From NCBI GenBank assembly GCA_019637895.1, contig JAHBUU010000014.1, forward strand, positions 1 through 34,920: DNA of 34,920 nt, given 5' to 3'. Origin of the DNA: Pseudobdellovibrionaceae bacterium (GTDB taxonomy: Bacteria > Bdellovibrionota > Bdellovibrionia > Bdellovibrionales > Bdellovibrionaceae). Both the position numbers and the translations under genes were made by a program. Each line of letters begins with the position of its first letter. Positions within the stretch are counted from its first letter, which is position 1. This document shows positions 27,635 to 33,799 of this stretch, piece by piece. The notes below the pieces were generated by a model that ran no database searches, was not told where the DNA came from, and saw only the letters and a list, made by a program, of their open reading frames with translations.

Positions 27635-28906
27635 ATGAACCGACCAATCCACCTCTTGATCGCTTTCGCGGTTTCGATTTTCGCTTCGTCCGCCATGGCC
27701 TCCTTTGGAGGCTTCAATCTGACGGAAAACGGCGGCGCCTTCATCTATGATGCCTCGACGGATCCCGCGAAGCCGACCGAAGCTCAACGCCGAGTGCTCG
27801 AAGCCCAAAAACTCGGTGCTAAACACATCATCCTCAATGTTCGCGCAACGATGATCGGCGGCACGAGCAACGAAATCATCCCCGTCACTCCTCCTGCAGA
27901 AAGAGCCAAAGAAGCTCAACGCATGACTCGCTTGATTCGCTTCATCCAGGCCCAAGGGATGACCGTGGGCTTGCGACCGATTTTTTTCGTCGTCGGTCCA
28001 AATGGCGAATTCCCCTATACGGAAGTTCGTCCCGATGGAAACCGCAAGGAGTGGTGGCACGGGAATATTCAGCCATCCGATCCGGATCGTTGGTTTGAAA
28101 GCTTCCGCGTTTATCTGGACATCTATTTGCTGATCGCCCGAGTGGCGAAAGTCGACGAGTTCACCATCGGTGCCGAGCTCTACTCGATGACCGTCGGCCT
28201 CGAAGACCAATGGAAAGAAAATCCTCACGGCTTCCCAGGACGTTGGCTGGAACTGCTGCGATATGTCCGCTCCAAGCTGCCTCAGGCTCGATTGATGTAC
28301 GATGTGAACTTCACCGATGACTCGGTCGACAGCGGAACTCTGAGAAAAGCGGGCGGTGAAATTGAGCGCTGGCGCTATCGCCTGGTGGATCTTGCGAATC
28401 CTGAAGACCCCGCGCAAGAAGCTATCTGGAATGATCTTGTGTCCTTCTGGACCGAACTCGATGCCATCGGTATCGATATGTATCGCTCGTTGGCCTCGCC
28501 TCGAGATCAGCTCGATGGTCTAACGTTTGATCAGACGGTGACCTTGCTCCGACAAAGAGCCGACTCGTATGCCTCGCAGCTCGATACCATTTTGACAGAG
28601 ATCTCGATCTACACGGGTGTGGATAAACCGGTGATTTTCAAGGAAGTGGGCGTTCGCAGCGTTGAACGTGGAATGATCGACCCCTTCACTTATGCGGGAT
28701 CAGGTGTTTACAACGAAATGCACCAGGCGGCCGGATACAAGGCGCTTCTGGAATCCCTGTGGGCACCACAATGGCCATGGTTCGCGGGAATCTGCTTTTG
28801 GGATCTGCCGATCGACCCCGCCCACCATGGACCGACTGATCTGGGTTTCAGCCCCTTGGGTAAACCACAGACAGAGAGTGTCTTGATGGAATACTTCTTG
28901 GACTGA
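27635..28906 (+). CDS. Secreted GH113-like TIM-barrel glycosidase
   Basis: 423 aa with a signal peptide (LLIAFAVSIFASSAMA), starting one base after the previous stop. Motifs fit GH113 (a clan GH-A beta-mannanase family): GAKHIILNVRA, GMTVGLRPIFFV, EFTIGAELYSM with the candidate acid/base Glu (about residue 190), DAIGIDMYRSL, and VIFKEVGVRS with the candidate nucleophile Glu (about 335), then FAGICFWDLP. Last gene before a strong terminator. Encoded in an exopolysaccharide operon, it probably trims or releases the polymer, as BcsZ or PelA do (inference). The catalytic assignment is by pattern only. Confidence 0.85.
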   Translation: MNRPIHLLIAFAVSIFASSAMASFGGFNLTENGGAFIYDASTDPAKPTEAQRRVLEAQKLGAKHIILNVRATMIGGTSNEIIPVTPPAERAKEAQRMTRLIRFIQAQGMTVGLRPIFFVVGPNGEFPYTEVRPDGNRKEWWHGNIQPSDPDRWFESFRVYLDIYLLIARVAKVDEFTIGAELYSMTVGLEDQWKENPHGFPGRWLELLRYVRSKLPQARLMYDVNFTDDSVDSGTLRKAGGEIERWRYRLVDLANPEDPAQEAIWNDLVSFWTELDAIGIDMYRSLASPRDQLDGLTFDQTVTLLRQRADSYASQLDTILTEISIYTGVDKPVIFKEVGVRSVERGMIDPFTYAGSGVYNEMHQAAGYKALLESLWAPQWPWFAGICFWDLPIDPAHHGPTDLGFSPLGKPQTESVLMEYFLD

Positions 28907-28931
28907 ATGACCTCATTGCTTTCAGCAACAG

Positions 28932-28959
28932 AAAAGCCCGCCGATCGGTGGGTTTTTTT
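28932..28959 (+). terminator. Rho-independent terminator of the exopolysaccharide operon
   Basis: Stem CCCGCC/GGTGGG (28937-28942 with 28947-28952, one G-T pair), loop GATC, flanked by AAAA on the 5' side and a run of seven T (28953-28959). It lies 26 bases after the GH113-like stop. Confidence 0.88.
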
Positions 28960-29127
28960 ATCCCCTGTTCCGACCAAAAAAGGATCAATCACCAAAAAGT
29001 GACGGCTGACGGTAGATGAGTGATCCTTATTCAGCAGAAACTAGGCGAAAACTCATTATTCCTTCAGAACGAGGGCATGCCAATCGCAAGAGGTGGTGAC
29101 CAAGAGTCAATCATTCGGAGGAATAAA
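28960..29127. other. Intergenic boundary between exopolysaccharide operon and accessory region
   Basis: No gene or convincing promoter seen. Base composition becomes visibly richer in A/T from here on. GGAGGAAT at 29118-29125 is the ribosome-binding site of the next gene. Confidence 0.5.
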
Positions 29128-29636
29128 ATGAAACCTGTCATCTCGCTGTTTCTTGTCCTTGTCTCAATAGGTCTCCAGGCGCATGCCGAAAGAACCGCAA
29201 AATCCGTCAAGACCCCGCAAATGGTTTATGATTTTGGCGTCGACCCCCGCACATCTTATGAACAAGTCTCTCCCTTGGATAAAAAAGATGATCGCCCGGT
29301 CGGCTTTTCATTCAGCCCAAATTTCAAACGTGATGGAATCGACTGTCAAAAATTCGAATGCAGAAGCTGGGGGAACAAGCGGGTCGGATCAGACCTTGTG
29401 CTCGAAGTTTCAATCTATAAGAAGGGCTCTTCCGATTCGATCATGGAAAAAGACCTGAAAGTTGGAACCATCCGAGGAAACCGCATTATTGATTTCACAA
29501 TCCCCCACAAGACCAGGATTGTCGGAGCCCGCAGCGCCAGACTCTTCTCTTCTGTTTGGATATCAACATTCCGACGATCGGATCCAGCGGCAAATGCGAA
29601 GCAAGCACCGGCAGCTACGACATCACACTTTTCTAA
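29128..29636 (+). CDS. Small secreted hypothetical protein, apparent -1 frameshift
   Basis: Start ATG 29128 with GGAGGAAT upstream and a signal peptide (KPVISLFLVLVSIGLQAHA). After about residue 137 (near 29541) the original frame turns into Arg/Ala/Ser-rich sequence ending at 29670. The -1 frame instead reads LDINIPTIGSSGKCEAS and GSYDITLF, then TAA at 29634-29636; 509 bases with one -1 shift give 169 codons. The site lies in a CT-rich stretch (CTCTTCTCTTCTG). Several Cys suggest an exported, disulfide-bonded product. It could be a pseudogene, a sequencing indel, or a genuine altered C-terminus. Function unknown. Confidence 0.6.
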
Positions 29637-29705
29637 GAGACCATGCGGGCGGAGGCCTTACTTCCAGTGAGGGGGTGTTTCCGCCTGAGGCATTTAAAAA
29701 AATAA

Positions 29706-29726
29706 AACCCGCAGGATGTGCGGGTT
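29706..29726 (-). terminator. Stem-loop terminator, best read on the minus strand
   Basis: 8-bp stem AACCCGCA/TGCGGGTT (29706-29713 with 29719-29726) and a 5-base loop. On the minus strand it is followed by TTTTATTTTTTT (29705 downwards), a good U-tract; on the plus strand the 3' side is AAAAA. It lies between the frameshifted gene and the HTH ORF and may serve both directions. Confidence 0.6.
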
Positions 29727-29951
29727 AAAAATGGTAGGGAATACAGCAAACTGGTCGAACCAGTGGGGCTAGTAGTTTCAAGGACTTACGAGATCTCCTG
29801 GAAGAAGCAAACCTTCGATATTGCAGAGCTGGCGCGCTTGCGATTTGAAGAAGGGCACGGGTCGCGGAAAATATCGGCCATCATGGGTATCCCAAGAACG
29901 ACCGCCATTACCGCCGTCCACAGGCTCGAAAAACAAAAAGGACTAAGATAA
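29718..29951 (+). CDS. Small helix-turn-helix protein or remnant
   Basis: The frame codes for up to 77 aa. The C-terminal 45 residues look like an HTH of the resolvase/transposase kind: AELARLRFEEGHGSRKISAIMGIPRTTAITAV, with the 'SRKISAIMGIPRTT' turn. No good start is evident: the GTG at 29718 lies within the terminator stem and another GTG at 29763 has no ribosome-binding site. It may be the leftover of a longer transposase or regulator, or a real small regulator. It directly precedes the next small gene. Confidence 0.45.
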   Translation: MRVKNGREYSKLVEPVGLVVSRTYEISWKKQTFDIAELARLRFEEGHGSRKISAIMGIPRTTAITAVHRLEKQKGLR

Positions 29952-29961
29952 GGAGATTTTT

Positions 29962-30159
29962 ATGCCCCGTTTCATACAATGGATCATTTCAGCCTGCCTC
30001 ACGATTGGCGTAGGGGCTGCTCTTATAGACCAAACTTATAAAATGGCAAAAGCAGCTGTCCACGCACATCAACATGATCAGATGAGCTATTCCAAATTTA
30101 CAAGGGCACTAACAAGCGCAAAACCAAAAAAAGAAGTCCGACGGGAGTACAATCCGTAA
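29962..30159 (+). CDS. Small membrane-anchored hypothetical protein (65 aa)
   Basis: ATG 29962 follows AAGGAG at ideal spacing, one of the best ribosome-binding sites in this region. One N-terminal hydrophobic segment (FIQWIISACLTIGVGAALI) is followed by a basic, His/Lys-rich tail (HAHQHDQMSYSKF, KPKKEVRREYNP). Either a signal-anchored peptide or a secreted small protein. Start is 10 bases after the HTH ORF. No family recognised. Confidence 0.65.
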   Translation: MPRFIQWIISACLTIGVGAALIDQTYKMAKAAVHAHQHDQMSYSKFTRALTSAKPKKEVRREYNP

Positions 30160-30198
30160 TATTGGCACTCGTGGTATAAGGATGATGATCCGAAATCC

Positions 30199-30573
30199 CT
30201 AAAACTTACAAACGAGATGAAAGCTCTTAACCCCGGGTGCTAAAAGCGTCCATCCGACAGTCACACCCGGAGTCGAAGCATAAGACAATCTAAATCCAAA
30301 TTTATCACGAAAGCCGACCGTGAAATCCACGGGATCATCCGAACCTGCCTCATCGAACGATTCAACATCCGAAATAAATCGAGGTGAATCGTTCCCCACC
30401 TGATACCAAACCGTATAGTTATCTGCACTTGTGGCTCGAATTAAAACCCGGACTGGAACTGAGGAAATGATTGAATTGTTTCTACATTCACCCGATTCCG
30501 GAGAAAAGGCGAAGCCCTTTGAAGCCGCTACCAACGAAATTAAAAATGATATTAGCATAAAACAGTTTTTCAT
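30199..30573 (-). CDS. Secreted hypothetical protein (124 aa)
   Basis: ATG 30573 follows AAGGGGGG; signal peptide KNCFMLISFLISLVAASKGFA. The mature part is about 100 residues with Cys near each end (GECRNN and HLVCKF), which may form a disulfide, and beta-sandwich-like alternation (VRVLIRATSADNYTVWYQV). More A/T-rich than the exopolysaccharide genes. It runs towards, and its 3' end overlaps nothing in, the small membrane gene. Function not recognised. Confidence 0.75.
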   Translation of the reverse strand: MKNCFMLISFLISLVAASKGFAFSPESGECRNNSIISSVPVRVLIRATSADNYTVWYQVGNDSPRFISDVESFDEAGSDDPVDFTVGFRDKFGFRLSYASTPGVTVGWTLLAPGVKSFHLVCKF

Positions 30574-30687
30574 CTAATGCCCCCCTTAAAATAGATCCTC
30601 ATTCCTAACAGCCTTGATCCAGAAGGAGTAATTGATAATTCAAATGATCATTATAGGTAAAATTAATAACTGAAGATTCTCGAAACT

Positions 30688-31118
30688 CTATCCGATCCTT
30701 CGACGGACCATGACCTTCGAACTCTGAAGATTTGTTTTGTATGGCTTTTCAACGGGTGAAACATCGCCAACCTTCAAACACTCCTCAACGGAAAGACCAT
30801 CTCTTAGCTTTGCCATAAATAGAAAACACCAACGCTCTAAAGCCTCAACTAAATCCAAACGCCCTTTATCAAGCGCCCGGTGAATCATCATATGCACTTC
30901 GCCCGTTTGAGTGAGCAGAAGGTTTTCAACTCTATTATCATCCCGTTTTTGGTTTCGATGATGAACATGACAGCCGCTTGGAATTGAGCGACCAATCATG
31001 CTTTCCATCACAAGAATGTGTTCATAGACGAACCCATACCGTGCTTTTTTAGCCTTGGAGCATGAATTTTTATATAGCCTTCTCTTGTCTTGAATGATTT
31101 CTGATTGTAGCTTGCCAT
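30688..31118 (-). CDS. HNH endonuclease, split by a -1 frameshift at A AAA AAG
   Basis: ATG 31118 starts MASYNQKSFKTREGYIKIHAP and runs into a stop at 31008-31010. The rest of the family pattern lies in the -1 frame: ARYGFVYEHILVME, then GCHVHHRNQKRDDNRVENL, the HNH metal-finger (HVHH...N...N). A -1 slip at the heptamer A AAA AAG (31050-31044) joins ...APRLKK to ARYGF... without a gap, giving 143 aa. The product resembles free-standing HNH (homing-type) endonucleases. It is either programmed frameshifting, a one-base loss in the A run, or a sequencing error. It lies directly after the DGR template on the same strand, a possible relic of mobility. Confidence 0.7.
31044..31050 (-). promoter_or_regulatory. 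A AAA AAG slippery heptamer in the HNH gene
   Basis: On the minus strand the codons read CTA AAA AAG in the zero frame, i.e. an X XXY YYZ heptamer in the phase required for -1 slippage. After slipping, translation continues GCA CGG TAT in the frame that carries the HNH motif. No strong downstream pseudoknot was identified by eye. Confidence 0.5.
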
Positions 31119-31219
31119 GAGGTTGATCCCTTTACAGAGATCTTTTCGACATTCTAAACCTCGCCCTAAAGATGAATATCTTGAAATATATGAAATGCGA
31201 CATCTAAAAATTTGGGATG

Positions 31220-31245
31220 GGGCCGCTCTTAAAAAAGAACAGCCC
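31220..31245 (-). terminator. 11-bp stem-loop downstream of the DGR template repeat
   Basis: Arms 31220-31230 and 31235-31245 pair over 11 positions (two G-T on the minus strand) around a four-T loop. On the minus strand a T-run (AAATTTTTAG) follows 8 bases later, so it could end or stabilise the TR-containing RNA about 155 bases beyond TR. Confidence 0.5.
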
Positions 31246-31400
31246 GGAGATTCACACGCGGAATCCCACAACACCCCAGGAAGTTTTGCCTTGCCTTGAA
31301 TATTTAAAATGGCTGCGAAAGGGATTTCATTTCTGATTTCCCGTCACTTCGACTTCACTAACTCTTGTTTCTCATACCCAAGTCTGAAAGTCTCCGACCG
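31246..31400. other. Non-coding spacer 3' of the template repeat
   Basis: No gene is supported. On the minus strand this is the sequence directly 3' of TR, the part of DGR RNAs that primes cDNA synthesis and binds RT-Avd in studied systems (known for the Bordetella phage BPP-1 DGR). It contains a short direct repeat AGACTT TC AGACTT at 31381-31394. Confidence 0.4.
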
Positions 31401-31555
31401 TAGCGGGGACGTGCACACCGAAAGCCGATATTCCAATTCGAATTGGAACCCGAATTATTCAGATTGAGTGCAGTCACCCCAGCCTGTGCACCATTATTCC
31501 AATTGCCACCCCGGAGAGCCGCAGCGGGAGTGCAACGAACAGGTCCGAGACTCAT
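31358..31555 (-). other. 65-codon open frame spanning TR, with a strong ribosome-binding site
   Basis: ATG 31555 is preceded by AAGGAGG (31571-31565) at a 9-base spacing. The frame (MSLGPVRCTPAAALRGGN...) runs through the whole TR in the same phase as the target protein, reads past the position of the target's stop (TAC instead of TAG) and ends at 31358. It may be the relic of a longer duplication of the target gene, a translated TR peptide, or coincidence. Not counted as a gene. Confidence 0.4.
31401..31532 (-). repeat. DGR template repeat (TR)
   Basis: 132 bases aligned without gaps to 33801-33932 (offset exactly 2400). There are 10 mismatches, all at coding-strand adenines of this copy, listed as plus-strand T at 31431, 31432, 31438, 31443, 31444, 31458, 31464, 31494, 31495 and 31498. 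TR has 26 such adenines. It carries nine AAT (Asn) codons in the region matching the variable tip (GGNWNNG, LNLNNSG, SNSNWNIG), of which seven are changed in VR. AAT codons mutated at A give NNT, which never yields a stop. It begins 58 bases after the RT stop codon. Confidence 0.97.
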
Positions 31556-31590
31556 TTAGCAAAACCTCCTTAAGCAATCATAAATAAAAA

Positions 31591-32553
31591 TCACATGTTC
31601 ATTTTCCGTAATGGGTAACTCATCCAAGCCTCATAGGACAAAATACTCTGTGCAACCTCGCTGGGTAAAGCACCCCTCTTGACCTTCTCGTTGATTTTCC
31701 TGTGGACCCGGCGTCTGTTCCTATTTAAAGGACGGATGAAATCCGCACCCACTAAAAACCCAAGAAATGGCACTGGCTCTTTACCAAGCCAAAGCCTTTT
31801 TCTTGACGGGAACTTCAGTTTTTCAATTTTTGCTCGCCTTATTACTTCATCAACCAACATTCTTGCGTGTTCCAGGTTCGAACAAATCAAAATCATATCA
31901 TCCATATAACGCAAATAACGTCCACCTAACTGCTCCATCAAAAAATCATCAAGATCATGCAAATAAAAGTTTGTAAAAATCTGCGAAGTTAAATTCCCCA
32001 ATGGTAGGCCCACGCCAATCCTGCAATCCGGATGAGATTTCAGCAGCCCTTTAAATAATCCCGCGCACGAATCATCTGGAAGATAGGAAAATAATTTTCC
32101 CAAAAGACGACCGTGGTGAACTGAAGCAAAACACTTTCGCACATCCAGCTTAACAACGTAACGATCTGGTGTTGTTCTTAAAATTTCATACAGCTTTATA
32201 ACAGCTCTGGCATTTCCTTTCCCCTGACGGCAAGCAAAGCTGTTTTCGCACAACCGCCCATCCAGCAAAGGGTTAATGACGTTATAAATCGCACGGTGAA
32301 CCACTCGGTCCACAAAGGGTGCTGAAGCCACGAGTCTTCGTTTGGGATCGCTCACGTAAAACTCTCGGTATTCGCCCCAAGGATACTTCTCTCCATCCAA
32401 CACGAGATTTCGCAGGCGTTCTAAGTAAGCATCCATTCTCAAGAAAGCGACTTGAGGACTTAACTGACTTCGTTTTCCCTGCAAACACTGATAAAAAGCC
32501 ATTTCCAAATTTTCGAGCGCGGCAATCTCTTGCAAAAGACTTTCGTCGCTCAT
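31591..32553 (-). CDS. DGR reverse transcriptase
   Basis: 320 aa, a compact RT without thumb-linked maturase or endonuclease domains. Palm motifs are in order: PKRRLVASAPFVDRVVH (about residues 70-86), motif A KLDVRKCFASV with catalytic Asp 137, the DGR-type motif 4 GLPLGNLTSQ (182-191), catalytic YMDD (216-219) and FLGF (263-266). It copies the TR RNA with errors at adenines, and the cDNA then replaces VR. The start ATG overlaps the Avd-like stop by 4 bases, the TR follows 58 bases downstream, and the TR/VR pattern shows the enzyme class is active or recently was. Group II intron RTs are excluded by size and context. Confidence 0.95.
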   Translation of the reverse strand: MSDESLLQEIAALENLEMAFYQCLQGKRSQLSPQVAFLRMDAYLERLRNLVLDGEKYPWGEYREFYVSDPKRRLVASAPFVDRVVHRAIYNVINPLLDGRLCENSFACRQGKGNARAVIKLYEILRTTPDRYVVKLDVRKCFASVHHGRLLGKLFSYLPDDSCAGLFKGLLKSHPDCRIGVGLPLGNLTSQIFTNFYLHDLDDFLMEQLGGRYLRYMDDMILICSNLEHARMLVDEVIRRAKIEKLKFPSRKRLWLGKEPVPFLGFLVGADFIRPLNRNRRRVHRKINEKVKRGALPSEVAQSILSYEAWMSYPLRKMNM

Positions 32554-32936
32554 GACTTTTCCTTGCTTTCTCGCAGCATTCCTCCAAGCTGGCGCCCCAC
32601 AGATTGAGTGCGTTGATTGAATTCTTCATATTGTCCGGCGGAATAGGCCCCTGTTTCCCGAGCCATGCGCAAAAGCACTCTGAACTCATCCAAATTATGT
32701 GAAAGCTGAACCAAAATCTGACGGCGGGCTTCTCCCGCTTGAAAGCGAATGCCTGATGGCCCCACCAGACGATTGAGCAGCAAAAGAAACTGCAATGATT
32801 TTTCCTCAAGCTTATGGCCCAATACATATCTTGTCGGCTTCGGAAACCAACTTGTGCTTTTCATGATGAGCTTTGCAAGTTCAAAACTCTGCAAGAAAAC
32901 CTCAGGCTCCTTCGGGGTTCGTCTTGGTTTTGACAA
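32550..32936 (-). CDS. Avd-like accessory protein (four-helix bundle)
   Basis: 128 aa, basic, predicted all-alpha. Features match the bAvd / four-helix-bundle family: FPKPTRYVLGHKLEEKSLQFL near residue 33, LVQLSHNLDEFRVLLRMA near 80, YSAGQYEEFNQRTQSVGRQLGGML near 100. Avd forms a pentameric barrel that binds RT and the TR RNA and is needed for mutagenic retrohoming (known in BPP-1). It overlaps the upstream HTH gene by 35 bases and the RT gene by 4, so all three are co-translated. Start ATG/TTG choice within the overlap is not certain. Confidence 0.85.
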   Translation of the reverse strand: MSKPRRTPKEPEVFLQSFELAKLIMKSTSWFPKPTRYVLGHKLEEKSLQFLLLLNRLVGPSGIRFQAGEARRQILVQLSHNLDEFRVLLRMARETGAYSAGQYEEFNQRTQSVGRQLGGMLRESKEKS

Positions 32937-33558
32937 GGGCCGCCTCCTTTCGTTCCATTTTTCGGCAAAGATAAGTCACGGCCTCAACAGTCTGACAGAG
33001 GCTCATTGAAAAGCCTTGCGGAGAATCCACCAACAAGGACCGGGACACCATCCGTCCCGCACGGATTCTTGCGCGCGCATAAAGCTTTCTTTTCGATAGC
33101 CCAAAGCTGTAATAGCCAGCTCCTAGTTCATCTCCCAAAGCTAAAATCTCGCTCTTAAAAAACTGAAAAATATCTTCGCTCATTTCACTTTTTAAGGACT
33201 TCAATAACCCCAAAGACTCCTGCAACAACACGAAACAGTTTAATCGTCGGGGACTGCGGCGCAGTCCTTTCTTGAATTGCCATGCAGAGCCGTTTTTCTT
33301 ATTTTGTTTTTCATGTTGATGACGACTCAATGGATTTTCAAGTTCCGGAAGAATCACTTCCGGCAACGGAATGCCAACAGGCCTCAATCTCAAGACGCTC
33401 TGCGATTTCACAAACCAGTCGTCACCGACTTTTACTCCCTCAATTTGCTTCGCCTTTAAATAACTCAGTAAAGATCTTGTCGTGATTCCCAACCAGCGTG
33501 CAGCGTCTTCGCTGCTCACTTCAGGGGATCTTTCTAACCTTTCTTTGATCTTCTCCAT
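32902..33558 (-). CDS. DGR-linked helix-turn-helix protein
   Basis: About 218 aa from ATG 33558, with AGGAGG just upstream. The N-terminus is a MerR/excisionase-like HTH: SSEDAARWLGITTRSLLSYL, then the wing-like KQIEGVKVGDDWFVK. A basic linker (HQHEKQNKKNGSAW) leads to an alpha-helical C-terminal part (SLGLLKSLKSEMSEDIFQFF and GYYSFGLSKRKLYARARI). It is the first gene of the HTH-Avd-RT operon. It could autoregulate the DGR, act at the target DNA, or be a second accessory factor; none is shown. The HTH call is fair, the C-terminal part is unrecognised. Confidence 0.8.
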   Translation of the reverse strand: MEKIKERLERSPEVSSEDAARWLGITTRSLLSYLKAKQIEGVKVGDDWFVKSQSVLRLRPVGIPLPEVILPELENPLSRHQHEKQNKKNGSAWQFKKGLRRSPRRLNCFVLLQESLGLLKSLKSEMSEDIFQFFKSEILALGDELGAGYYSFGLSKRKLYARARIRAGRMVSRSLLVDSPQGFSMSLCQTVEAVTYLCRKMERKEAALVKTKTNPEGA

Positions 33559-33599
33559 GCTCCTCCTACACACGTGCAATTTTCGACACGGATATTTTC

Positions 33600-33605
33600 A
33601 TTATA
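33600..33605 (-). promoter_or_regulatory. Candidate -10 element of the DGR operon
   Basis: TATAAT on the minus strand, 41 bases before ATG 33558. The region is A/T-rich; only a poor -35 (CTGAGT with an 18-base spacer) is seen. Confidence 0.45.
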
Positions 33606-33680
33606 AACAATATCGGATTAATTACTCAGAAGTTTATACAAAATGTCGTTTAATAAAATGTGCGGATTTTTGCATCACGA

Positions 33681-33713
33681 AAAAAAATCGAAGCAACCTC
33701 TTTCAGAGGTTGC
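33681..33713 (-). terminator. Rho-independent terminator of the DGR target gene
   Basis: Perfect 8-bp stem GCAACCTC/GAGGTTGC (33693-33700 with 33706-33713), 5-base loop, then TTCGATTTTTTT on the minus strand. It separates the target gene from the HTH-Avd-RT operon, which therefore has its own promoter. Confidence 0.88.
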
Positions 33714-33745
33714 TCAAAACGCTCCACTTCGTTGCGCTTGTCAAA

Positions 33746-33765
33746 GCAAGCCCATTCGGGCTTGC
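33746..33765 (-). other. Hairpin/cruciform downstream of VR (8-bp stem, 4-nt loop)
   Basis: On the minus strand GCAAGCCC, loop GAAT, GGGCTTGC: a perfect 8-bp stem starting 35 bases after the VR end. Known DGRs carry a 7-10-bp stem with a 4-base loop just after VR that stimulates retrohoming, so the geometry fits. There is no T-run after it, so it is not the terminator. Confidence 0.7.
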
Positions 33766-33799
33766 CCACTCAAGGCTGACCTTCTATGCAACGCAAAAA

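Noticed and set aside
26137..27744. 535-codon minus-strand open frame opposite the helical secreted protein
   Set aside because: It has no recognisable motif, is antisense to a gene with signal peptide and tight operon spacing, and is explained by codon bias in a G/C-rich gene.
30160..30243. 27 sense codons in frame after the TAA of the small membrane gene, suggesting readthrough
   Set aside because: An open run of that length is expected by chance about a quarter of the time, and it overlaps the antisense 30199-30573 gene; no readthrough context is seen.
30643..30652. Palindrome AATGATCATT in the gap between the 124-aa gene and the HNH gene
   Set aside because: A 10-base palindrome in A/T-rich sequence with no second copy or linked promoter is not enough for an operator.
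31591..32553. RT as a group II intron or retron enzyme
   Set aside because: It has no maturase/endonuclease domain or intron RNA ends, and no retron msr/msd; the GLPLGNLTSQ motif, Avd neighbour and TR/VR pair fit a DGR.
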